Part shown: piece after piece, positions 44,377 to 55,892 of the stretch
Layout of the letters: each line of letters begins with the position of its first letter
Position numbering within the stretch: position 1 is the first letter of the stretch
DNA from: Cochliopodium minus
Taxonomy: Eukaryota; Discosea; Himatismenida; Cochliopodiidae
Direction: 5' to 3'
NCBI GenBank assembly: GCA_024220525.1
Contig: JAMYWO010000106.1
Location: 1-64,000 of the forward strand
Length of the DNA stretch: 64,000 bases
Notes under the pieces: generated by a model
The model's database searches: none
Told to the model about the DNA's origin: nothing
What the model saw: only the letters and a program-made list of their open reading frames with translations
Made by a program: the position numbers and the translations under genes

Positions 44377-47177
44377 ATGATAGATCAATTCGAATCAAAT
44401 GATAAAATGACAATGGAAAAAGAGACTGGAGATTTTTCAAAGATGGAAACGCTGTTTATGGAGAACAGCATAGAATTACAAAATCTGAAAAGAGATCATG
44501 GTAGCTTAGAAATGGAGGTGATTGTTGACATAGATTTAGAATCCACAACATATGTAGAAACAGAGACAGAGATGGAGACAGAGATAAAAGATATAAACAT
44601 GCTAGGAATGCAACTTTTGACAGAATTCACTGGTAAAGAAGAGATGGGATTCATTCAAAGAAACTTTAAGAAGCAGTTTTTATGGAATCTGATATTGGTG
44701 ATGAGAATAGTGGTGGGTACTGTGATAACATCCATTCTCATCAGTATACCCCAAATAAATCAATATCTATCAGGAAGACATACAGCAGTGATCATCTGTG
44801 TATTATCGGCGTGTATTGAGTTTGGTGCAGCTTTAAGAGAATTATTCACATTGGTGGCAATCATGGTCACATGTTCCATTTCTGTTGCTTTTACACAGAT
44901 ATTCTCACCATCCTTTCCTTATACAAGTGCCATCTATGTCTTTTTATTTTCCTTCATCGTTGGTTATGCGAGATATCCTCCTGTTATCCAACAGCTGGCA
45001 GGATTCATCTTGGTATATATTGTATTGAGATGGACATATCAGATGTACATCATCCCAGATCCTACTTTCAGCATTGTAATATATGGATTAAAATTGGGAG
45101 CAACATGTCTATTGGGATATGCAGTATTGATCTTTGCTTCATTGTTTCCCTTCCCAACATTTGCAACGAAAAGAGTGAATCAAAAGCTTCATATCGCCAT
45201 CAAATCCTTCAATCTCTTGCTCAAAGAACTCTCCCTCCTCTTTGATGATCACAATAGAATCAAATTGAGAACCCAAAGGACCCATATCAAATCATTGATC
45301 GATATCACAGAAGAGAACATGGCACAAATCAAAAAGCTCCTTCCAAGTGTTCAAATGGAAAATCCACTCTCATCTTTGCAAGGATATGAAAAGATGATCG
45401 ATTTGATGAGAATCTTTCTTATGAATGCCAAAGGGATGTATTCTTGTTTGGAGTATTTTTCATGTGATAATCCTCTCAGCAATCTTAGACATCATATCTC
45501 CTTGGATTTCTTCAAAGTTGCCACCCGTTTCAGTGAAGCTCTTTTGGTTGTTTTTGACCGTCGCGGTGTCGCTCCTTTTGCTTTCACTGAGCTCATCAAC
45601 TCGATGGAGAAACTCAAAAACTCTTTTAAAAATCAAAGAAAGATATTTGTCAAAGTTGCTTTTCCGACTCCGAGATTCAATGAAAAAGGTTTAAAAAAAT
45701 TTTTTAATCTTCAGAAATATTATTTTGGAGGAGCTTTTATAATTTCTTTAAAATGAAATTTAATCAATTTATGCAATGAATTGAGTTTTAGCATTTCATA
45801 TATACCTTTCTCTATTGATTTGTATATTTGGAATTCATTTAAATTATGAATTAATACATCGCCGATCATTTCTACGATATTATTTAATGAATTGGAATTT
45901 GATAATTTAAAATTTTTTAAAATTATTTTTTCTTCAATTTTTTTGGAATTTTTTTTTTTTGGATTTTTTGGAAGGATTTTTTTTGTACCTCCATCAATTA
46001 ATCCGAATTCTTCCACAACAAAAAAATTGATTTGATCTCACATTTTTTTTTTTTAACGTCAAAAGAGAAAGAAAAAATCAATCTTGAACAAGAAGAAGAA
46101 ACGGAAGAAGGAAAAATGGATCAAGACACACCATCACTCAACGACCAAGATAACTCCTCCGAAAAACCGCAAGAAATGAGTGCAACTTACCTTTCCATCT
46201 TCTCCCTCCTCGAAGCATGCAACAGGTTAGTTGAACTGAAAACAATCCCTTTCATCACACGGAGCTACAGACCATTAATAGAAGGTATCAAAGAACCCAT
46301 TTTCTATGCTTGGGGTCTTAGTTCTACTAAACATGATAAGATCCTCTCTTATTTGAAGAGCAAAATTTTTAGGGGGAGGATTCTCCACGCTTTTTTGTAT
46401 GCCACCACCATGATGCTTTCTTGTTTGCCTGCTTTCATTCCCAAGATCGCCAGCAAGTTTTATGGTTCATATCCCATCAACATTGCTGTAACTGTCACTT
46501 TTATTTTTGGGTAATGATATTTTTTTTTGTTTGTAAAGAAATTTTATTAATTTTTTTAAAGGTTATTTTTTGAATTTTTTGAATTTTTTTTTTATTATTT
46601 TTTATTATTTTTCTTTATTTTTTATTATTTTTATTATTTTTCTTTATTTTTTATTATTTTTTTTCAAACTTTTTAAAATTAATAGTACAACTACTGACAC
46701 TTCTTACCAACATTTTATGGTGAGGATGGGAGGAACTTTTCTTGGAACCGTATTCAGCTTTTTGGCCCTCGAAATAGTAGTGGGAGGGAATTCATGGCCA
46801 GTCTTGGTAGTAGTCATTTCCATTTTTATCGCCATCATGGCTTTTTTATATACAGACTACAAGGTAAATTAAATGAATTTTTTTTTTTTATTTTTTATTT
46901 TTATTTAAATTTTTTTAATTTTAAAATAAATTAAATTTTTTTTTTGAATTTTTTTTCTTTTAACAGGATACTGCTCAAGTCGCAAGTTACATCACCATTG
47001 TTAACTTTTACACCATCCCAATCACGGAAAAAGGATACGACGTGTTTGTATTGGACACTCTCATCCAAACTTTTTGGGGCGCCCTTATCATTTTGGTTGT
47101 CTTTTCTGTGGAGTGGATTGCTAATTCTACAAGAAAAAAATTGTATGAAACTCAAGTTGATACTTTCGTTTCGATTG
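44377..47177 (+). CDS. FUSC-type multi-pass membrane protein, 3' end lost at assembly gap
   Basis: Exons 44377-45688, 46066-46510, 46686-46863 and 46967-47177 are contiguous in frame (715 codons); the last one ends with a donor site and the next exon is not present before the N at 47358. The N-terminus is acidic and soluble. Two clusters of membrane helices are separated by a charged cytosolic region: the first around IVVGTVITSILISIP to LGYAVLIFASLFPF, the second around AFLYATTMMLSCLPAFIPK to FWGALIILVVFSVEW. Two clusters of about six helices with soluble linkers are the layout of the FUSC/aromatic-acid-exporter and ALMT-like superfamily, and the motif RMGGTFLGTVFSFLALE in the second half is characteristic of it. 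The substrate is unknown; these proteins export organic acids or anions. Confidence 0.75.
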
Positions 47178-47709
47178 GTAAAATTTTTGTTTATTTTTTT
47201 TAATTTTTGTTTATTATTTTAAATATTTATTTTTATTTTATTTTTTTATTATTTTTTATTTTTATTTTTATTTTATTTTATTTTTATATTTATTTTTTAT
47301 TTTTTATTTTTTATTTTTTATTTTTTATTTTTTATTTTTTATTTTTTATTTTTTATTNTACGACAAACAGAATAGGTCTTACAACTGTACTGTGTGTAAT
47401 ATAAACTTTGATGTTCATGAATTACAAGTAAAAAAAAAATCAAAAATAAAAATAATAAATAAAAAATAAAAAATAAAATAAAAAATAAAACAAAAAATAA
47501 AAAATAAATTTTGAAATAAAAAATTTGAAATAAAAAAAATAACAAATAAAAAATATGAATGAAAATATAAATGAAAATTAAAATAAAATAAAATTTATAA
47601 ATTAAAAATAAAATAAATAATAAAATTAAATAAAATGAATGAATAAATAAAAAATAAAAAATAAAAAGAAAAAGAAAAATCATAAAATAAAATTAAATTT
47701 TTTTTTTAC
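47178..47709. other. Assembly gap (single N at 47358) in low-complexity repeat
   Basis: Left of the N is a long (ATTTTTT)n tract in the orientation of plus-strand introns; right of it A-rich tracts look like minus-strand introns. Both the FUSC gene on the left and the pseudokinase gene on the right lack their 3' exons here. The N probably marks a scaffold join of unknown true length. Confidence 0.8.
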
Positions 47710-49351
47710 AGTACACTCATTTTTAAATTTTTTGTTCCAAAATCTTGCAGCAGATCTTTAAAAAAAAATATTAATTTTATTGAAAAAAATTTACTTGAAT
47801 TTTTTTCTTTGTTTTACACATCATTAATGCAAGACAAAATAACAAGTTCAGGGATCGATTTAATAAATACTGAAATATCGCTTTTGTTCTTCAAACTCCA
47901 CCTAATTTAAAAATTTATAAAATAAAAATGAAATGAATAAAATTTTAAAAATAAAAAAATATCAAAATGAATAAATAAATTAAAAATAAAAATAAATTTT
48001 AATCATTATTTTTTTTACGAATCTTTCAAGAAAAATTGTATTTTGTTTAAATAATATTCTCCACACGTGTAGTACTGGCCATATGCACCCTTCAAAAACC
48101 TCATGGAAAGCTGGGAAGAGTTTTTGGAAATGGATTCTTTGGCAATCTCTTTTTTTTTTTCAAAAAAAATATTTTATTTTATTTTATTTTTATTTTTTTA
48201 TTCTTTATTTTTTTTTTTTAATTTTTGATTTTTAATTTTTAAACTTTTTAATTATTATTTATTATTTTTGTTTTTTATTTTTTTATTTTTTTGATTTTTT
48301 GATTTTTTGATTTTTATTTTTTTATTTTTTTATTTTTATTTTTATTTTTTTATTTTTTATTTTTTATAACTTTAAAAATTTTTATAACCTGTCAAATTCA
48401 AGTTTCTTTCTGTTTCTATTGTCCACAAAAGCACTGACAAATTGTAGTTTTGAAATTGTATGTCTTTCGAATAGCTCTTGAACATCTGAGGTGCTATGTA
48501 GTTTAAAGGTTTCTCTATTTCATTGAATTCCTCTAATAAAAATAAAAATAAAAAATAAATAACAAATAACAAAAAACAAAAAATATAAAATTAAATAATA
48601 AAAATATCATTTAAATAATTTTGAAGAAAAATAAAAAATTCACAAAAATTTAATAAATTTGTTTAAAAAATATTTAAAAGTAAAAAATAAAAAATAAAAA
48701 AATTTATAATAAATAAAAAAAATATTTAGAAAGATATTTCTTCACCATTGAAAATGGGAGATAGATAATCAAAACCATAATCAAAGAGAATTATTTCTTT
48801 ATTATCATTCAAAAAGATATTTGATGGATTTAGTGTGGATGTGTAGATTTTGTTTTCATTCAAATGAGATATCGCAGCGGAGATTTCTTTCATTGTATCC
48901 ATTTTCTCCAGAAAATTCATGGTGTTCAAATTGGCAGCCAAATTGATTTTCGGAGAATCATATACTGCATATATGCTCCCTTTATGTTTATACAGTCCAT
49001 ATATCTTTATCAGATTTTTATGTTGTAGTGTGGGTGACATGATTATCTTTATCTTCTCCAGATATTCTTCGTATTTGTCCAATTTATAGCTCAATAGCCT
49101 CAATATCACTTTGATCTTTGTATCTCTTTGATTGTACACGCCAAATTTTAATATCTCACCTATTCAATTTGATTAAAATGGATGAATTGGTTGATACAAT
49201 TGAATGAGGATGTTTTATTATTGATTGAGAAAATTTTGAAAGCAAAAATAAGAAATCACTTCAAATATAATTTACCAACAATCAAATTTTTAGAGTATTC
49301 TATCGTTATGAATTCTTCTTCTATTTCGAATAGGAGCTCATTTTCTGACAT
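47710..49351 (-). CDS. Protein kinase-like domain, predicted pseudokinase, 3' end uncertain
   Basis: Minus-strand exons 49351-49276, 49159-48746, 48532-48389, 48148-48019, 47901-47818 and 47755-47710 join in frame for about 298 residues; the C-terminus lies in or next to the assembly gap. The kinase fold is followed by a glycine-loop-like segment (KNLIVGGEILKFGVYN), an N-lobe helix, the hinge region IYAVYDSP, the catalytic-loop equivalent TSTLNPSNIFLNDN, the activation-segment equivalent LFDYGF, the P+1-loop LNYIAPQMF, and a C-lobe end CINDVSAARFWNKKF. The HRD aspartate is replaced (TST in place of HRD) and DFG reads DYG. The VAIK lysine is not evident. Loss of the catalytic base predicts a pseudokinase. 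General arrangement resembles the tyrosine-kinase-like group common in amoebae. Confidence 0.75.
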
Positions 49352-49554
49352 TTTTTATTTTTTACATTTGAAAAAAATTTTTTTATCTTCAGTGAGGTAG
49401 ATATCAATGAGATCAAAGAGAATAACAAGGGGAAATCAATGGAATCAATGAAAAAAAATTTTGAAAGAAAAAAATCCATCTTGACAAATTAGGTTTTATT
49501 AAAATTAAAAAAATACATGTTTTTAACGGAAAAAGATAAATAATAAACAACATT

Positions 49555-51645
49555 TCACTCCAAATCTACAAGACCTTGTTCAATCTTGCAATCGAAAAGA
49601 TACTTGTTAACTTTATCCTTAAACAAGAAAGCAACAAGATTGTTATACTCCGTGTTATTATCACCAATGTCACAATCACTGCTGAGGTCATCATCAATGT
49701 CCTGCACACTTTGCAATGCTTGAAGATTCAATCTCGGAGAACTGCTACTTTCAGAGTCCTCAGGAGTACTCAACACTTTGCGTTTGTTCTCGGGAGAATC
49801 ACTGATCAAGTCGCTGATGTCGACAACGTTGGTGAGGTCCGACAAAGAGTCAGTTATAGAAGTCGGGGAATTATTTTTAGGCTGAATGGAGAATTTTCTT
49901 GTTTTGGGAGACTTTGGTGTCAAAGGAACATTCATAGGCATCGAAAGTTTTCTGTGTTCATTTACGTTGTTATTGGATATTTTTTTGGTTTGTCCGTTTG
50001 GTTGGATATTGTTGGCGTTATTGTTCCCATTTTTCTCGTCAATTTTTATTTCTTCTTCCTCCATGTTGTTCTCGTCCTTCTTCCTGATTATTTTGAGACG
50101 GCTGGACTTTTTCTTCAAGGGAGGAAAATTGGGTTCCTCAATCTTCACCACGTCCTTTCCATTATTCTCCACTTCATCTACATCCTGTTTGCCTTCATCA
50201 ACATTGAAATTAACTTTATTTTCTCCATTATTTTTAACGTTGTTTTGTTTATTGTTGACGTTGTTATTGAGGGGGTTGGGGAAAGAGTTTCTTTCTATCA
50301 ACATTTTTTTGTTTTCCCTTTCTGTTGGGTTAATGTTGGGTGTTGGAAGCCCCATCTCCAAAAAAGTTTGGAACTGCAAAATAGGGGGTGGCAGTCTAGG
50401 CTTAGGAGGAGGATTAATCAAATTTGCATTTTCATTATTATTATTTAAATTATTATTATTATTTACATTAGTTTTTATATTATTGTTATTATTGTTATTT
50501 TCTCCGTTACGAATAATATTATTACTGTTGGGGTTGTGTCTAATTGAATGTATGATTTTTTTTGCATCCTTTTTTTGAAGAAGAAAAAAAAATAAGATTA
50601 ATTTTAGTTTTATTTGTTTTTACTTTGAAACTTTTTCTCAACATCTCTTTCGTTTTTTCAGGATCCAAGTTCTCAGCAGAAGATACTTTGGCCAACTTTA
50701 AAACCTCGGTCCAATTATCAGGTATCTTCACCTTTTAATAACATTATTAAAAAAAAAGATTTGATTGAAAAATTATGAGTTTCAAAAGAATTTAAATAAA
50801 ATTCTCTGAAAAGATTTTAAAATAAATATTTTTTTTTTATTTTTTATAAACTATCTTTTTACCTTTGATTGATTTTGATTATATATCTGTACATTTTCTG
50901 TCATTTTTCTTTGTTTTTCTTTTTTTTGTTGATATCTCTTCCTTTCTCTCAAATTGAGATCCTTCTGGCTCTCATTCAACAAGGAGAGCTCTGATATATT
51001 GATCATGGTCTGATGGAATGTGATCGCCTCTTCTGTATTCCTAAATCCAAGGCCATAATATACTCCTTTGTATTTAAAAGCATGAAAAAGGTCACATATT
51101 TTTTCATAGAGGAATCCCTTCCATATCTCTGTTCTGAATAGTGATTTCATTTTCTTTATGTCCAATATCTTCAAGAATAGCCTTTTATCTTTATTATTCT
51201 TCACTAATACTGCTATTCCTGATATTTTCGTTACCTCCCAATCTATAGTCTCATATCCAACGAATAATGTCACATTCGCATATTCTTTCGAATTTAAAAA
51301 TAAAAAAATATTTTAAAAGGGCTATATTCGTATGAAATGAATCCATCAAAGAATTCCAAAGATGATATCTTTATTATTTTTACAAACAAAAATATATTTT
51401 CGTTGATATATACAATTAATTGTCTGTTGTGAAGGAATTAGATTTATAAAATATAATATTTCTCAACAATTATGGTATTTCTTTTAATTCGATTTACTTA
51501 TCAAAGTGTTAGTAGATTTTGAATATTTTTTCTTCAATTTCTCTTCCTGATCCTTTGTGATACCAATATAATGAGACCATAAACCCAATTTGTTTTCCAA
51601 TATCTTTTCAACAGATTGTTTTTTAGTTCTCGAAATCAAATCCAT
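49555..51645 (-). CDS. WH1/EVH1-domain protein with proline-rich segment, WASP-like, 563 aa
   Basis: Four minus-strand exons: 51645-51498, 51284-50863, 50731-50624 and 50568-49555; 563 residues. The WH1 domain starts at about residue 52 (VTLFVGYETIDWEVTKISGI) and continues to FHAFKYKGVYYGLGFRNTEEA followed by ITFHQTM, the pattern of WASP-family WH1 domains. Next comes a basic stretch (RERKRYQQKKEKQRK). The following exon, with NWTEVLKLAKVSSAENLDPE, recalls the helices after the CRIB motif of WASP. An Asn-rich linker leads to a proline segment (INPPPKPRLPPPILQF). The rest is low-complexity with many Ser/Thr-Pro sites (PLTPKSPKTRKFS). No WH2 or terminal acidic-Trp VCA module is visible, so direct Arp2/3 activation is unlikely. 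It may be a WASP-derived adaptor. Confidence 0.75.
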
Positions 51646-52020
51646 TAATTTTTTTTTTTTTTTTTTTTTGGAAAAGAATTTGCATATGTGACAGATGAAA
51701 GAAAAATCTTAATAAAAACTTTTACAAATGGACCAAGATCCAAAGAATCTTTTACAAATCTTTCAAATAAAAAGCAATGTTCTTAAATTGAATTTTTAGT
51801 ACTCAAAGAAAAATGAGGACTTTTTATGAAAAAAAAATCCATCTTACGAAAATATAAATCACATTAAATTTCATATTAAAAAAAACAAAAAAGGAAGCAA
51901 ATTGGGATCTTAAAAATTGAAGGGGGAAATGATAAATTTAAAAATATAAACAAATTTAATTAATATTTCCGAGACATTTTGTACGAAATTTACTTAAGAT
52001 CCCCCACTCCTCCATAAAAA
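51646..52020. other. Intergenic, AT-rich
   Basis: A 375-base spacer between two minus-strand genes: downstream of the DH-PH-PH RhoGEF stop and upstream of the WH1-protein ATG. No coding or repeat signal is seen. Confidence 0.5.
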
Positions 52021-54566
52021 TCATTTGCTGAGATTCTTCTTTCCCTCCTTATTCAAGTTCATATGACTCATGTGCTTCAAACGATTGACCTTTGTCTTCT
52101 TGGTGATGGGAACATTAAAAATTTTCAAGCTGTTGAGAAGACCACCAATGCCACCATTCTCATCAGAGACAGGAGAAAGCTCCCCTTTTTCATCTTTACG
52201 CTCATTTTCCTTACCATTTTTTTCAATTGCTAAAATTGGAACGTCATTATCACCTAATGAACTAGATCTTCTCGTTTTAAGCATGACAGGAGATCCCTCG
52301 GATGAGCTGATACGTTCGCGGGGAGAGGTGAAACGGAGTTTGGTGCAGGTTTCGATCTCTTCTTTGACGAGGTTCATCCAGTCCTTTTGGGATTTGGTGG
52401 AAAGAGCAGAAAGAACAACAATCTTCCCGCCATTTTTATGTTCTGACACTCTAAAACAGTTTTTAGTTTTTTTATTGTCAGGAATACTTTCTATTTAAAA
52501 AAAAAAATTGTGTAAAAAAAATTTTCTTTAATAAAAAAAAATTTTTTTTACCAACAGTAGCACCAGCCAAATCTATGAGTTCTCCACCATCTGATTTATA
52601 GTCAAAATCAAGATCAAATTTCTTCTTCTCAGGAGTGATCAACAAAACATCACTGAAAAGAAAAACCCTCTTCTTGTTCCACTTGTCCTTGTACTTTCTG
52701 CTCATGACAGACAAAACCCCATCGAAAATAAGCTTTCTCTTCTTTCCCAGCTTCCCCATTTGTAAGGATTTGATCAAACTGATGTCATTATCTTTGTTGG
52801 GGCTGTCACTTGAAGAATTATCTGTCTCTGTGCTGAAATAATCTTCGGCTTTTTTGTTATTGTTGAGCCATTCGTCTCTCGCCTTGTTAATCGTTTCTAT
52901 CCATTCTTCTTTTTGCAGAGAATTTTTGGCGGCGAAAGAAATGTTCTTAAATTTTCCCCTGCCAAGGAAGATGTTGATTTTGAAGGTGTTCTTGTGATCT
53001 TCAAAGTTGTTTTGGATGCTCTCCACTTGGATACGGTTGAGTGGGATGGTATCTTGATCCATCGAGAATTTGATGGTTCCCTCGGTTTGTTTCTGGGTGG
53101 TGATCAAGATCGAATCGTTGAAAAGAAAAAGATGTTTCTCGAGCCATTTGATCCCATCATTATCCACCATCTTCATCAACAATGGCTGATCGTGGATTAA
53201 TTTTCTATCTACCATACTGTTTTTCGCATCATTTTTTCTTCCATTCAATGGAGATGTGACCGTGCTTAATTCAGATATATCTCCTGTTATTTTCATCATT
53301 TTCTTCATATTTTCGTGCTCTTTTTTGGTATCTTCTATCCAATCAGCCAACTCTGATATTTTCGAATGGGAATATTCTATTCCTTCCTTCTCAGGATGAT
53401 CATTTGATGTGCTTTTGAGCAAATCCAATAAAAGTAATTTATATCTTGGAATTCCTAATAAAATCGATAGATAAAAGAAGAAATTGATTCATTGATGATA
53501 TGAACAATCAATTTAAAAATTTAACAAAATATATATATTATTTTTTATTTTGTAAAAAGAGGGAATAAAAAATTATAATTTTTTATAATTTTCTAATATT
53601 ATTTGAATATCTTTGTAAAGAGAAGGTTATTTGAAAATTTTATTTTTTTTACTTTGTACAGGAGTGATTAATAAAGTCTTGAAATCATTCTTATTTTTGC
53701 TTATTTCCTTTTGATTCTTGATGAAATTGACAAATTCAATGTCTCTCAAGCAATTATTCAACACCTTCATTGCATTCTCGTAATTATTGATGTATTCACT
53801 GTAGATTTTGAGAGATTGGATGAAATTCTTGAATACCTTTGAGATGGGAGAATAATCATTATAATCCTTGACACACATCTCCAACTCCCAAAGAAATTTC
53901 TTTTGTAGTTCATATATCGATCCCAAATTACAAAATATTTTATTTATTTCTTGATCTGGTATTATCATCCTCATTTCCATTGGTTTCTTATAACTATTTA
54001 ATAATGTTTCTATTGCTGCTATATATGTCTTTTCTGTGCTCAATATCTCATCAATTATAAATTTCCTTTTCTTGATATGCTTGTCATCATCTCCACTGAA
54101 TTTAATCTCGGTCTTGAATTCATCAGAGGATGAATCATGCTTCAATTTCATCTCCTCTTCCTTTTCTTTCTTCATTTCCTCTTCATATTTTGATATCACA
54201 TTCATTGTTTGTTGAACTACATTTCAAAAAAAAAAAAAATGAAAAGATTATGAAATATATCAACAAGATAATTTAGATATATTAGGATCTTTATCCAAAT
54301 ATTAATTAAATTTTAATTCTTCCTTTAAAATAAAATTTACCTAAATTCTTGATCTCTAAATATTTCAATGAATAATATGAATCTAATGATCCTTCTCTAT
54401 TCAAAATATAAGAGATGTAGTCTTCATTGGTTATTTCCGTGAGCTTCAAGTATAAATTTTTATATTCTATCGCGCAAAGTGATTCCCTTTCTGAATGTGT
54501 GTTATTATTTTCATTTGTTGTTATTGTGGTATCTGTAGATTGATTCAATAAGTTCAATAAGTTCAT
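52021..54566 (-). CDS. RhoGEF with DH and two PH domains, 720 aa
   Basis: Four minus-strand exons: 54566-54341, 54216-53653, 53454-52552 and 52490-52021; 720 residues, starting MNLLNLLNQSTD. The DH domain begins near KRKFIIDEILSTEKTYIAAI and includes FKTLLITPVQRIPRYKLLLL, the Dbl-family signature spliced across an intron. A first PH domain is marked by KHLFLFNDSILITTQK and ends with the helix KEEWIETINKARDEW. A second PH domain is marked by GVLSVMSRKYKDKWNKKRVF then LFSDVLLITPEK, ending with KSQKDWMNLVKEEIE. A basic Ser-rich tail follows. DH-PH-PH order is found in FGD/FRG-like exchange factors. Predicted to activate Rho-family GTPases at phosphoinositide-containing membranes. An A/G-rich low-complexity helix (KEKEEEMKLKHD) precedes the DH domain. 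Confidence 0.88.
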
Positions 54567-54815
54567 TTTTTTTTTTTTATTTCACATTTTTTATTTTGGT
54601 AGTGAAATAAAAAATAATTGAAAGCAAATAAACAATAGAGATTGATCAAAGGTAAATAATGATCACCAATTTGAATCACCAATTCTGATAAATAGTTCGA
54701 AAGAAAATTTCACTTTATTTTTATGAATTTATTTTTTACAAAAACATTTGATAGTGTTCAAATATTTGGAATTAGGAAGGAATTTTAAAACCAAAAATTA
54801 TTTATATAGTATCCT

Positions 54816-54994
54816 TCATTTTAATGATCTTGTGAAATGTGAATTGTATCTTTCTTTTGGGTCTTTCACTTCAAATGTTTGTTTTCTAAAATAATATTTA
54901 ATTTCTCTGAATTGGGAAAAGTATTCCGATTGTATTTTAATATTAATTTTTTGCTCCTCACTTGCAATGATATCTTGATGAATAAGTGACCCTT
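54816..54994 (-). CDS. Coding-like exon, 59 codons, probably the 3' exon of the SAM gene
   Basis: From an AG acceptor at 54996-54995, the minus strand stays open in one phase to a TGA at 54818-54816. The product starts GSLIHQDIIASEEQKINIKI and ends KERYNSHFTRSLK. It has normal amino-acid balance, unlike the surrounding AT-rich noise. It has no start codon of its own and requires a donor ending one base into a codon. It lies about 90 bases downstream of the SAM-domain exon on the same strand, so it is most simply that gene's last exon, although the present sequence of the SAM exon ends in a stop. Confidence 0.45.
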
Positions 54995-55085
54995 CTAATA
55001 GAAATACTCGAAGAAAGTGAAATAAACAAAATTTTTAAAAATAATAAATAAATTTTAATTTTTGATCTATCATATACAATGAAAC

Positions 55086-55375
55086 CTAATTCAATTTTCT
55101 TATTTGCTTATCTATAAGTCTTATTATTCTTATTCTGTGGCCCAATGCAACTATATTAAACTTTAAAAAAATTATTATATCGAAAAAAATATTAAAAAAT
55201 TATTTATTCTTACTTCTTTAAGCTTATTGAATGTCAATTCAAGAAAGGAGTTAGCATCTATATGATTTGCAATAAAGCATTTCATGTATTCATCATTGAA
55301 AAAATAAAGCTTTTGATTCAACCATCTGCATAATTCTTGTTGATTTAATTCTTTTGAGAATTTTACTACATCCAT
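55086..55375 (-). CDS. SAM-domain protein, 78 aa as read
   Basis: Two minus-strand exons, 55375-55214 and 55160-55086, encode a sterile-alpha-motif domain: QQELCRWLNQKLYFF, IANHIDANSFLELTFNKLKE, then FNIVALGHRIRIIRLIDKQI. All SAM helices are present, including the G-HR.(K/R)I helix 5. SAM domains mediate self-association or partner binding. As read, the frame ends in TAG directly before a GT dinucleotide at 55085-55084. If one additional base is assumed in the A-rich stretch near 55095-55106, the frame instead reaches that donor in the phase needed by the exon at 54994-54816. The gene may therefore be longer, with a sequencing error or a genuine frame lesion here. It lies upstream of the DH-PH-PH RhoGEF but is not obviously part of it. 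Confidence 0.65.
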
Positions 55376-55892
55376 TTTTATTGTTTTCTCTTTATTTTTT
55401 TGAACTCGAATTTTTTTATTTTATTTTTTATATTTATTTTTTTATTTTATTTTAATTTATATCAAATTTAGAAATTTTAATATTTTTTTAATATTTTCAA
55501 ATGTGGTTTTAAAAATTAAAAATAGTTCCACTCTTTATAGATAGATGAATTTGTTTTTGATATGAGGAAAAATGTTTAATAATGAAAAAAAAAATTGATA
55601 AAAAATAAAAAAAATTTTGAAAATTGTTTTATTTCAATAAATCTTCTTTTCAAGAATGAATGAAATTCTTTAAAAATGGTTGATTTGAGATTTTCCAAAA
55701 TTGAATCTTGAAAATTTCATTTATTATTTAGACATATTTGAAATGTTAAAAAATATTTAAGGAATAATTAAATATATTAACAAACTTTCTTTATTACAAA
55801 GAATTTATTGTTCAGTGATTTATCTTGTTCAAAATTTAAATAAAATTTTATCGTTTTACAAGCGTATTAAAAAAAATAAAAAAAATAAAAAA
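55376..55892. other. Divergent intergenic region
   Basis: Spacer of 517 bases between the minus-strand SAM gene and the plus-strand lipase gene. AT-rich; nothing recognisable beyond homopolymer tracts. Confidence 0.5.

Noticed and set aside
49576-50578. Long plus-strand frames of 230-290 codons opposite the WH1-protein exon
   Set aside because: They are antisense to an exon with clear WH1-gene continuity and consist of the Leu/Phe/Ile-rich complements of Asn/Lys/Glu codons.
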